A stretch of 64,000 nucleotides of DNA from Siphonodentalium dalli. Its lineage: Eukaryota > Mollusca > Scaphopoda > Gadilida > Siphonodentaliidae. A program made the position numbers and the translations under genes. The notes below the pieces were generated by a model. The model saw only the letters and a program-made list of their open reading frames with translations. It searched no databases and was not told where the DNA came from. Every line of letters begins with the position of its first letter. Position 1 is the first letter of the stretch. Shown piece by piece: positions 1 to 9,032 of the stretch. The DNA lies in assembly GCA_032622095.1 (NCBI GenBank), contig CP136064.1, forward strand, positions 256,535,863 through 256,599,862. Direction: 5' to 3'.

Positions 1-335
1 ATGGCACGGTGACCTTTTATAAAGTATGGCACGGTGACCTTTTATAAAGTATGGCACGGTGACCTTTTATAAAGTATGGCACGGTGACCTTTTATAAAGT
101 ATGGCACGGTGACCTTTATAAAGTATGGCACGGTGACCTTTTATAAAGTATGGCACGGTGACCTTTATAAAGTATGGCACGGTGACCTTTATAAAGTATG
201 GCACGGTGACCTTTATAAAGTATGGCACGGTGACCTTTATAAAGTATGGCACGGTGACCTTTATAAAGTATGGCACGGTGACCTTTATAAAGTATGGCAC
301 GGTGACCTTTATAAAGTATGGCACGGTGACCTTTA
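1..335. repeat. 24/25-bp tandem array, 14 units
   Basis: The unit is ATGGCACGGTGACC followed by TTTATAAAGT or TTTTATAAAGT, giving 24- or 25-bp copies. Units start at 1, 26, 51, 76, 101, 125, 150, 174, 198, 222, 246, 270, 294 and 318. The array is cut by the window start. The run of 24-bp units keeps one frame open as an 8-residue repeat, which explains the apparent ORFs on both strands; I do not regard these as genes. The array runs directly into a hAT-like fragment, so it may be an expanded internal repeat of that element. Confidence 0.95.
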
Positions 336-633
336 CAATTCCAATGACAATGTTGACCAAATGTAGGACAATATTGTTATTCTTAAATTAACTAGCAGTT
401 TTGACTGGTCACGGGGAAGGACCAGGGCACAATCTTTCCATATAAGGTAGGAAATTATGCAAATATTGGTCCGAAAACAATACCCCCCCCCCAATAAAAT
501 GTTTGAAAATCAAACTACAATATCATTTTCAACCTATTGTTGGTTTGGAAATTACAATTATGTTTTGTCAGGTATGAAATTTTCAACTGTTGAACTGTGA
601 GACACCCCTCACCCCCCGGTTGACACGTCCCTG
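336..633 (-). mobile_element. hAT-like element fragment
   Basis: Read on the minus strand this starts CAGGGACGTG at 633 and tracks the first 360 bp of the complete hAT-like element at 27359-28409. Shared landmarks are the C/G-run near the end, the CAACAATAGGTTGAAAATG-type stretch, and the CCCTGGTCC/CCCCGTGACCAGTCAAAA block. It stops where the 24-bp array begins. No coding capacity is visible. The family call rests on the partner copy, which has 8-bp target duplications. Confidence 0.7.
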
Positions 634-868
634 TCCATCTTGAATATACAATACATGGGTTGAAATGACAACGAAAAGTGAAACACATTCGCCAAGCCCG
701 AGTAACAATTAATCAAAACAGATTTGCCTGTCGCAATGCTTCGGCGTTGACCGTGACGTATAGCGGACACGATTTTTGCTCACACGAACGAATACCGTTT
801 TCTTTCTGTGTGCATTTCTGTGTCAACCCGTTCGCACTTGTCTGCGTGTAGTGTAAATGCACCCTATA
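634..868. other. no recognisable feature
   Basis: I see no ORF, splice-framed exon or repeat in this stretch between the hAT fragment and the Mutator-like MITE. Confidence 0.5.
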
Positions 869-1315
869 GCCGATGGGGTCAATGTCATAAGGCTCCGGTC
901 ACATTCGTAGCCTGCTTTTTAAATCGATCACAAATGTAGCCAGCTTTTCTATGGCGATCACATTTGTAGCCACCTTTTCATATTCATTCAAGCCTCAACG
1001 AGTTGATAGACGAAAAACAACTTGAACTTTAATGTGGTATTAGTTCATCTAATATAACTCGAGGTTTCCGATCAATGTCGTTAGAATGCTCGAATTATTT
1101 TCCAATATAAGTTGATAAACGAAGTCATTTCTGGAGCATGGCGTCGGCATTTTAGTCACGAACGCGATGACGTCATATTTCGCGCCATATAAAGCATGGA
1201 ATTAGAAAAGTTGGCTACGAATGTGATCGCCAGCGAAAAGCTGGCTACATTTGTGATCGATTAAAAAAGCTGGCTACGAATGTGACCGGAGCCTTGTGAC
1301 AATGGCCCCATCGGC
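869..1315. mobile_element. MITE with long TIRs, Mutator-like, copy 1
   Basis: A 447-bp element. The ends are GCCGATGGGGTCA and its complement, and the inverted similarity extends about 85 bp. Inside the arms a block with GATCACA, TTTGTAGCC and AGCTTTT recurs. The second copy at 44270-44692 is in opposite orientation and has a perfect 9-bp target duplication, which points to a Mutator-type element. Here the flanking 9-mers agree only partly (5 of 9), so the duplication has decayed. There is no coding sequence. Confidence 0.8.
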
Positions 1316-1478
1316 CTTATTATACATGACCCAGGGTAATCAATCTGTATTTTTCAGCAATGTTGGTATAAACCGTTTTATTACCGAACATTCATAAACT
1401 AAGTGGACAATGTTCTCGGGTGAATGGTATCGGGCACATCGATCGTTTTCTGATATTTTCCGGAGAAATAGCCATGTG

Positions 1479-1878
1479 TTAGCCCTTTACCCAACAGAAC
1501 GGCCCTGTGCCAATGCATTCTCTTATATATGCGAGTCGACCATAGGTCGCCTCGCATATATAAGAGAATGCATTGGCTTAACACATTACAAATTATAAAA
1601 TTGTTAAAGAATGTAAGAAAAAATGGTAAAAAGTGTTAAAAAAAGATTTTTTTTAGGCCAATGCATTCTCTTATATATGTGAGGCGACCTATGGTCGACT
1701 CGCATATATAAGAGAATGCATTGGCACAGGGCATAACTGTAACTATCACAATGTGGTCAAGGAGCCGGTTCCAATGATATCCATATTTGTATGGTTCTAT
1801 TGAGACAGACCGAAGATATTTTAGGCTGTTGAAGCTTTATTTGGCCGGTTGTGGCCGGTTTGTTGGGTAAAGTGTTAG
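1479..1878 (+). mobile_element. TTAA-type palindromic MITE, copy 1 (TTAG flanks)
   Basis: A 400-bp element with terminal CCCTTTACCCAACA and complementary GGGTAAAGTG ends. It contains two near-perfect hairpins (1509-1577 and 1656-1725) that are reverse complements of each other, each with 27-bp arms around a TCGACCATAGGTCGC-type loop. The right subterminal region has a doubled GGCCGGTT. Other copies are flanked by TTAA, as in piggyBac-like elements. This one is flanked by TTAG on both sides. It has no coding capacity; the ORFs that cross it are translations of the hairpins. Confidence 0.9.
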
Positions 1879-2714
1879 ACCGACCAAGATGGTGGACAGA
1901 AAATTACCGAGTGAAATAAACACGAAGGAAAAGCTTAGGTATATGTATTATCGACAAGAGCGTCAGCCAGAGAACTTAAAGATCTAAAGATTCGAAGAGA
2001 ACCAAAGAATGAATTACATTAGGTATACTCATGGTCAATATATATAGACGCTACAATGCTGTTTTGCCAGTCTTTCTGAAGCAATATGTTGTAAATAATC
2101 ATAGGTTGTACATACATTACGTTAAACTATTAGTTGATAAGTGCAGATGTACTAATATTATTTGCAATGGAAATGAGTTATAACATATATAATTTTATAA
2201 AACATATATGCCATATTATATACCAGTTGAAAGAGGACGCTCCAAAACATTGTATTATCAACTTATTCGGTCTAATAAACTGTGAACTTGTTGTTTTAGT
2301 TGAGATATCGACCTGTGTTCTGTGATCAAGTTTCAATATTTCAATGGAAGGGGAATAACTCTATACCTAACATATAGAGTAATTCCCCTTCAATTGGAAA
2401 TACATTATTAGTTTGAATTCTGTTGCATTATGGGAACCATAATGGGGGAATCTTTCTATGATTTCACCTGTTCTATATATTAAAACCGTATATCAAGGCA
2501 CTGTAACAAAAAAATAATCTTTGACTTTAACGAGATAACGGTGACCTCTGGGCGCATGCTTAGTATACATGCATATACACACACACGCACACATACATAA
2601 TTATGCTTACGTATCCTAACACACACACCCATATATATATGTATATATATGCATACACATATACACATACATGTGGACCATTTCCATATTGAACATTTTG
2701 AATGTTCGGCGCTT
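1879..2714. other. intergenic, hairpin and CA-rich tract
   Basis: No gene recognised. An imperfect hairpin lies at 2343-2397 (GGAAGGGGAATAACTCTATA against its complement). A (CA)n and TATA-rich tract runs from about 2570 to 2680. A short open stretch starts at ATG 1891 (32 codons) but has no supporting signal. Confidence 0.6.
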
Positions 2715-2857
2715 TTATGCCTTGTAGATTCTGCATCGTATGCTGGAGTCAGCCTCCCAGTGAAACCTGGTGCAAGTCGGACTTCTGTGGCAAATCGCGA
2801 CGCAGTCCTCGATAATGATTCCAGTGTTTCCGTGGACGAAGAAGTCGAAGCCTACCT
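2715..2857 (-). CDS. candidate terminal exon, PAN/apple-like domain
   Basis: On the minus strand an acceptor TTCTCAG (2858-2864) is followed by an open 143-bp exon ending in TAA (2715-2717). The frame starts in phase 1 and encodes 46 residues with ordered codons. The spacing DCVAIC, then PTCTRFHWE, then CRIY matches the cysteine core of PAN/apple domains, which mediate protein or carbohydrate binding in secreted proteins. The upstream exons would lie at higher coordinates, but that side is a 55-bp repeat interrupted by a transposon. I found no partner exon and no clear poly(A) signal. It may be a relic. The domain call is by eye. Confidence 0.4.
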
Positions 2858-2873
2858 CTGAGAAGACACCATC

Positions 2874-3285
2874 ATCAAGGTCGAATGTTTCATATGTCAT
2901 CGAAGCTCCTGTAATTGTATGGTAAAGTATCAAGGTCGAATGTTCCATAGGACATCAAGGTTCCTCAAATGGATTGATAAATTATCAAGGTTGAATGTTT
3001 CATATGCTATCGACACTCCTAGAATTGTATGAAACGACATCAAGGTTGAATGTTTCACATGACATCGAGGCTCCTAGAATGGATTGTTAAAGTGTCAAGG
3101 TCGAATGTTTCATATGACATCGACTCTCCTACAATTGTATGATAAGATGTCAAGGTTGAATATTTCACATGACACCGAGGCTCCTAAAATGGATTGACAA
3201 AGTGTCAAGATCGAATGTTTCATATAACATCGGCGGCGCCTGGAATTGTATGATAAAGTATAAAGGTCAAATATTACGTGGGACA
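2874..3285. repeat. 55-bp tandem array with alternating unit types
   Basis: Units begin at 2874, 2929, 2984, 3039, 3094, 3149, 3204 and 3259, exactly 55 bp apart, each starting ATCAAGG or GTCAAGG. Odd units carry AATTGTATG and even units carry ATGGATTG at the same place, so the higher-order period is 110 bp. The eighth unit is interrupted at 3285 by the hAT-like element and resumes at 7653-7685. Confidence 0.95.
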
Positions 3286-6200
3286 CAGGGGGGGGGGGGG
3301 GGGTCCGGAAAAAATTGCACATATAGGGCCCAAAATTTTGGGGATCCACCACCCCCCTTTCTCATGTTTTATCAAAATTTCAGAGTTTTTGTTTAGCCGT
3401 TCTTCAATAACTGTTAACTGCCTTTCAATCCCACTCCACTATCCTTTTATTGGTGCAAACTCTTGCTGTGTACCATTAAGACTCAAGCAATAACATTACA
3501 TAATTGGTAAACACAGATGATCTGACAACAATAATAAAGCACTGTGTAGGTACACTATATGTCACAAATCGCCCTAGACCCCATTATAGCTGATTATAGC
3601 AGTGATTATAGCCTTAATATATCGGGTGTGTTAAATTGTGTCTGACAGAGAACACTGGCCTGCACTGGCCAGTGTAAATAGTGGTAAACAGGTCAGGGGT
3701 TCTGAGGAGTTCCACAATTATTTGTGAATGACCAAAGAACTCTTTAGTCTTATCCACCATTCTGGTTAGGTATACACATAGATATATGGTTATTATATCC
3801 CCCGATATTAGTCGGCGGGTATATAGTTGACGTCTCGAGCCGTCCGTGCGTCCGTCCGTGCAAACATTTTGCATTATAACTCAAGAGTCGGTTGTCATAT
3901 TTTGATGCCCTATGGCATGGTGACGGACCAGAAATAGGGAACGAATCAGAACGAATATGCATAATATCACGGGTTGTGACCATCAATGCCTACCATAGTT
4001 ATGGGCCCTGTTCGACTTTATGAAATTCAGTCCGTACAAAGTTTTTGCAATATAAGTTAAGTGTCGGTTGTTGAATTTTGATGTGGTTTGGTATGATGAT
4101 AGACCAGAATGATAGGGGAAGGATGTATATGCACATATTACTGCATATCACAGTTTTCGCCTGTCAATCAGTGTCAATGCATACCAGAGTTACCGGCCTT
4201 GTTCCATCCGTAAACACATTTTTCATTATTATAACTCAACCATGGGTTAACAGATTTTGATGTTCTTTGGTACGAGTATGAAGACATTGAAGAATGTCAT
4301 TTCTCAATGTATCTGAATGCATCACATTATTTCAGTTCATCTATTTTATTTGTAAGTGATAACAGTATACAATTAGTATTTTAGTTTAGTCTTGTTGAGC
4401 AGTTAAGCTCCAAGATGAAGTTCGGAAATTCAATGAGAATAGCGTCACCTTCAGTTGGGATTGTCTGAGCAGTAAACAGTAACGGTCATTCATCATAACC
4501 AATTCAGTTTTATTTGGATAATTGTTGCAAATTAACATTACTTGCAATCATTCAAGATGAGAAATAACCAGAAGGAATGAATTTGATTACATGCCAGAAC
4601 AAAACAGTATTTCAGACATTAGAAATTTATGAGATACCCTTTTCAATTTCATGTTATGCAACAATCAGGTTAATGATATCTAGTCATCATTGAGTATTCA
4701 CCATGTAGTATCCAATTTGTGATACAGTTTTTTTGTTTTATTACTTTTATTCAGGTAATATATTAATTTTGTTACTAAATATTTCTTCCGTTGATCATAA
4801 GTTTCCTCAACGGTGGACCACTGTGAAGTGGGCCGGGATCCTGTGAAATCCAGAATGTTGCTAAATCTGAGGCTAAAGAGTCACTATAACTGCCTATATA
4901 GCCCTATTTGTGATGCGGTATCCCAGGCTGAGTACAAACATGCCAAGCGAAAATTCCGACAAACGTTACGCTCGTCTATGAGGAAGACGGAACATGACTC
5001 GCTCGATCAACTTTGTGCTAGGACAAATAATTCACAGTTTTGGCGAACTCTGAAGTCAGCTGACCAGGGATCACGCTCGAATGGTCTATGTTCAGTTATG
5101 AAGTTCGACGACATCACTCTTCGGGATCCAGTTAAAATTTTGTCAGCATGGGGATCCTACTTCAAGAACCTGTACACTCCTAATGCGCATAGTGATCCTG
5201 AATTCGAAGTCGTCGCACGAACGCGCATCGAACAGCTCCTCGACGTATCACACACAAACTATACTGACATTATATTCTGTGAACGGATAACTATCCCAGA
5301 ACTCAACTCAGTTTTAAAGAACCTTAAACGCCATAAATCAAGCGGAATAGACAATGTGGTGAATGGGCATATTATTAATGGGAGCGAATGTCTTAAAGTG
5401 GCTCTTTGTCATCTCTACAACGGCATGATTGACTTGGAGTGGATACCTCCGTGTTTAAAAACTGGTATCATCGTACCCCTCTACAAGGGATCTCCAAAAC
5501 CACACGCCATTCCTGACAGCTATATCGAGCTATCACTCTGCTTCCAGTTATGTATAAAGTATTCGAAGGCATCCTGCTTAACAGGTTCCTCACGAACGGT
5601 CACTTTCCAAATTTCCCTAATAAATTACAACATGGTTTTCAGAAAGGTGTGAACTGCCTCATGACCTCCTTCGTTATCCCAGAGTCTATCTCGTATCTCC
5701 ACGACCTTGATGCTCGAGCATATGTGTGCTTCTTGGATTCGCAGAAGGCTTTTGATCGTGTATGGCACGAGGGCCTTCTGGTAAAACTTCACGACATGGT
5801 TTTCAATGGAAACAGTCTGCGACTTGTGACAAATATGCACCAATATTGCAAAAGTCATGTTTTATATAACGGATCTCTTTCTGAACCATTCGATGTTCTA
5901 CAAGGAACAAGACACGGAGCAGTGACTTCACCCTTTTTTTTATCTTGCTGGAAACTTTGACCAAATCCAGAAATGGTCTACACATCTCTGAAATTCCGTG
6001 TACTTCGCCGTCTGCGGCTGACGATATTGCTCTGGTATCACTCACGAAATCAGGTCTTGATAGCCTCATCGACATCTGTTATATATACAGTCGGCAGTGG
6101 AGATTTAATTTCTCAACGACGAAAAGCACAATTGTTGTATTCAACGAGACAAATCGTCAAGATAAACTCAACGATAGACAATGGTTTCTTGGTGATCAAC

Positions 6201-7652
6201 CGCTTCCAGAATCTAACAACTATGTTCATCTTGGAATCAAACAGTGCAAATTCCAAGCTGATACAACTAGGAGCTCAATTATTTCGGAAATGTTACGAAA
6301 ATCGTACTTTAGTATCGCTGGAAGAGGTTTGCTCAAATCGTGCACACCACTAACAATGGCAAATCTGTTAGGATCAATCGTGCTGCCAAAAGCTCTATAT
6401 GGTTGTCAGTTGCTGAATATCACAAACAACACAACCATGTATTCAATGGAAAAGGCATACCGATTATGTGTCAAACACACCCAAACGCTCCCGACGCGGA
6501 CCCCGACCAACGTTGCGATGAGTCTCCTTGGGTTAATACCGCTTGAGACGGAGATACACATCAACAAACTATATTTTCTCTCTGAACTGATCCATCTGCC
6601 CCAAGGACACCAGGTGCCTCTTACGATCTTTCTCCAAAAAAATTTCCAGCACACCATTTTCGCTCGTCAAACAACTAGATTCGTCCCGGATATCATTGAA
6701 ATATTAAATCGCTATGCCCTGTATCATGTCCTAACATCATACGTGAAAACTGGAATTTTCCCAACGAAATCTTCTTGGAAAAATCTTGTGCAGACAGCAG
6801 TCCGACATAATTATTATCGAGAATGGTGCCGGTCTGTGTCAGTCGATCGAAACCTCGATGTCTTTAAAATTGTACACGGAGACCCAGCATCATGTTGGAA
6901 CATTTGGAGGATCCTACGAGAATACCCACGTTTTAATAAAGAACTGCGAAATCTTGCCTTGTTGCTAAACAAGACAACATACAGTAATAATTTGACATGT
7001 TGCACATGTAAAAATACATATAACAATGAGTTAATACATGCAATTCGCTGCTGTAATTCAACCTGTTCTGTCTTCCTGATGAACGACTATCTGGAATACA
7101 TAACTGACCAATACGGCGTGGCCGTCTTTCTGTATGTTGACTCGTTAAGTGATATTGAACTTTATGCATTTCTACTCGGCGCCGACGTCATGCAGTCGCC
7201 GGTGGAAATAGCACAACGCATGGATCAAATAGTTTTAGACACTGCTTCTTTTCTGTTCGTCTTGTGTCAACTGATTCGAGGACAATAAGTGCATTATTAA
7301 TCCATGACGTTGGAATGTCGACCTCGGCTCTCACATCCAAATGGACATATTTGAGCCATGGGACATATGAGACAGTAAACATATTACGGCGGAGCCACTC
7401 CGCAAACACAGTGTATATTATTGTTCCATTTATATGAACTATACATATTATTCTCCATATTGGAGGTCCACAATAAAATATATAACAGATATGGTACTAA
7501 CATGCTTACAAACAACATTACATGGTCAGTACTTGTAAATTGTTTGAAAAAAACCCATTTTGGAAAAAATTTACAAGCACGATTTTTTCGGCCTCTGGAC
7601 CACCCACCCACCCCGGCCCTATATACGGAATTTGTTTGCAGAACCCCCCTCT
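3286..7652. mobile_element. hAT-like TIR element copy 1, carrying a LINE
   Basis: The ends are CAGGGGGG...TCCGGAAAAAATTGCACATATAGGGCC on the left and, inverted, GGCCCTATATACGG...CCCCCCTCT on the right. An 8-bp direct duplication GTGGGACA flanks it (3278-3285, 7653-7660). Removing the element restores a normal 55-bp repeat unit across the join, which is strong support for a single insertion. The non-LINE part (about 1.8 kb) is repeated at 21565-23452. It has no recognisable transposase. The left interior contains degenerate repeats with GTCCGTCCGTGC and ACTCAAGAGTCGG motifs. A 5'-truncated LINE occupies about 4904-7487. Confidence 0.8.
4813..7288 (+). pseudogene. LINE reverse transcriptase, 5'-truncated, two frameshifts
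   Basis: Non-LTR reverse transcriptase in three overlapping frames (4813-5652, 5550-5960, 5945-7288). RT motifs are in order: LKRHKSSGIDNV (fingers), GIIVPLYKGSPKP, then after a 1-nt shift near 5540 LPVMYKVFEGILLNRF and the catalytic motif A FLDSQKAFDRVWH, motif B LQGTRHGAVTSP, then after a second shift in a T8 run near 5935 motif C AADDIAL and a downstream YVHLGI. The C-terminal part holds a cysteine/histidine cluster (CCTCK...H...CC). No endonuclease or ORF1 is present, so the copy is 5'-truncated. The first 30 codons (to about 4904) are shared with the LINE-free copy at 23190-23290, so they are host element rather than LINE. The clade (CR1/Jockey-like) is not resolved. Confidence 0.85.
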
Positions 7653-7720
7653 GTGGGACATCGAGGTTTCTAAAACGGCAATGTATTGAAATACAATACT
7701 TACATTAAGGCAGAATATTA
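7653..7720. repeat. remainder of interrupted 55-bp repeat unit
   Basis: After the second GTGGGACA the sequence continues as TCGAGGTTTCTAAAACGGCAATG, which is the second half of the 55-bp unit (compare TCGAGGCTCCTAAAATGGATTG). It ends near 7685 and is followed by a short unassigned stretch. Confidence 0.8.
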
Positions 7721-7895
7721 CATTATATTTCTATACGCCAGCGCGTACTCTAACATTATATTTATATACGTTAGCGCATATTCTAACATTATATTTCTAT
7801 ATGCAAGGGTATATTCCAACATTATATTTCTAAACGTCAGCGCGTACTCTAACATTATATTTCTATACTTCAGCGCGTATTCTAACATTTTCTTG
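7721..7895 (+). repeat. 33-bp tandem array, 5.3 units
   Basis: Units start at 7721, 7754, 7787, 7820, 7853 and 7886, each CATTATATTTCTATA... and ending TCTAA. Because 33 is divisible by three the frame stays open as an 11-residue repeat; I treat this as a by-product of the period, not a protein. Confidence 0.95.
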
Positions 7896-8049
7896 ATATT
7901 CAGTGGATTTATTAGTTTTCAGATGAAGCTGCCGAGTGCATTAAAGATGAGTCACTTTTATTAAATCCTCTTCATGACTATATAGATACAAGTTGTCCGG
8001 CCAGCTGTTTACATACTCCTCGAAACGCAAGCAAATCAGCATTCGTTTC

Positions 8050-8525
8050 TTAACCCTTTACCCAACAGAATGGCCCTGTGTCCTACCAGTTGGCCCTGTG
8101 CCAATGCATTCTCTTATATATGCGAGTCGACCATAGGTCGCCTCGCATATATAAGAGAATGCATTGGCTTAACACATATTAAAAATGATAAAATTGTCAA
8201 AGAATGTAGAAAAATATTATAAAAAATGTAAAAAAATGTAAGAAAAAATTATAAAATTGTTAAAGAATTAAAGAAAAAAATTGTAAAAAAAGATTTTTTT
8301 TAGGCCAATGCATTCTCTTATATATGCGAGGCGACCTATGGTCGACTCGCATATATAAGAGAATGCATTGGCACAGGGCATAACTGTAACCATCACAATG
8401 TGGTCAATGAACCGGTTCCAATGATATCCATATGTGTATGGTGTTATTGAGACAGACCGAAGATATTTTAGGCTGTTGAAGCTTTATTTGGGCGGTTTTG
8501 GCCGCTTTGTTGGGTAAATGGTTAA
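8050..8525 (+). mobile_element. TTAA-type palindromic MITE, copy 2
   Basis: TTAA-CCCTTTACCC at the left and GGGTAAATGG-TTAA at the right. It carries the same two mutually inverted hairpins (about 8100-8167 and 8305-8374) and the GGCCG subterminal block. It is longer than its relatives because TGGCCCTGTG and an A-rich stretch between the hairpins are duplicated. Confidence 0.9.
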
Positions 8526-8588
8526 AGGTGCCATCTTCATGTCACGTTAACCCTGTTACTAAAACACAATTGACGTGAAGTTATCCCA

Positions 8589-8676
8589 TATTTATTGAGG
8601 GAAATGTTCAGATCAAAAGTTCAACAAACTAAGGTCATGTGTGAACTTTTTATCTAAACATTTCCTTCAATAAATA
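8589..8676. repeat. inverted repeat, TTTATTGAGGGAAATG family
   Basis: Arms of about 35 bp (8589-8623 and 8641-8676) read TATTTATTGAGGGAAATGTT and its complement. Relatives occur at 59903-59980, near 56258 and near 58645, so this is a dispersed short palindromic element. Confidence 0.75.
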
Positions 8677-8863
8677 GGGCACCTTCTGCACTTTAATGTA
8701 TTTGTCACCTGCTTTTTACCACCTTAACATCCATCCGAATGAACAATAGACTATTCCAATGTACACATTTTAACTGACTGGGAGAATACATTTAGTATAG
8801 CAAGCATCAACGATGCTATTTGGGTTGACGAACGTGAAAATACGAATTGGATTATTTAAAAAC

Positions 8864-8887
8864 TTTATTTCAATATAAAATTTTATT
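8864..8887 (-). terminator. poly(A) signals of the lectin-like gene
   Basis: Two AATAAA hexamers on the minus strand (8882-8887 overlapping the stop codon, and 8864-8869 about 20 nt beyond it) follow the last exon of the lectin-like gene. The second is well placed for a short 3' UTR. Confidence 0.6.
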
Positions 8888-9032
8888 CAGACAAACATCG
8901 TGCAATTATGATACCCAACAGCTTGGTTGAGATTTGACATAAAACACATTGGGCTTATCGAGAAGTCGGAGTTCGCATTGTTGTCTGTTTTAATGGGTTT
9001 TTGGCGGGGTGGGTGAGAGTTGTTGGGCACGA
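8887..9032 (-). CDS. lectin-like gene, exon 5 (terminal)
   Basis: The acceptor GTGGCACAG is followed by 146 nt in phase 1, open for 47 codons to TGA, immediately before AATAAA. It encodes a Pro/Asn/Lys-rich stretch then CFMSNLNQAVGYHNCTMFV. The GTC codon formed with exon 4 and the stop next to poly(A) signals support it; no domain is recognised. Confidence 0.6.

Noticed and set aside
67..391. Three overlapping open frames of 77-97 codons on both strands
   Set aside because: They are products of the 24-bp period, which is a multiple of three; the translation is the repeat unit itself.
1399..1598. Open frames with a shared CANAFSYICE-like sequence, recurring near 9450, 9750, 24600, 39700 and 47000
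   Set aside because: They are translations of the palindromic MITE hairpins and occur on both strands.
1891..1989. 32-codon open stretch starting MVDRKLPSEINTKEK right after a MITE
   Set aside because: No splice site, domain or poly(A) signal supports it.
3614..3986. Minus-strand frames with DGRTDG-type sequence, also near 22200
   Set aside because: They come from a GTCCGTCCGTGC repeat inside the hAT-like element; no domain.
7686..7964. 92-codon frame with an 11-residue repeat
   Set aside because: Product of the 33-bp tandem array.
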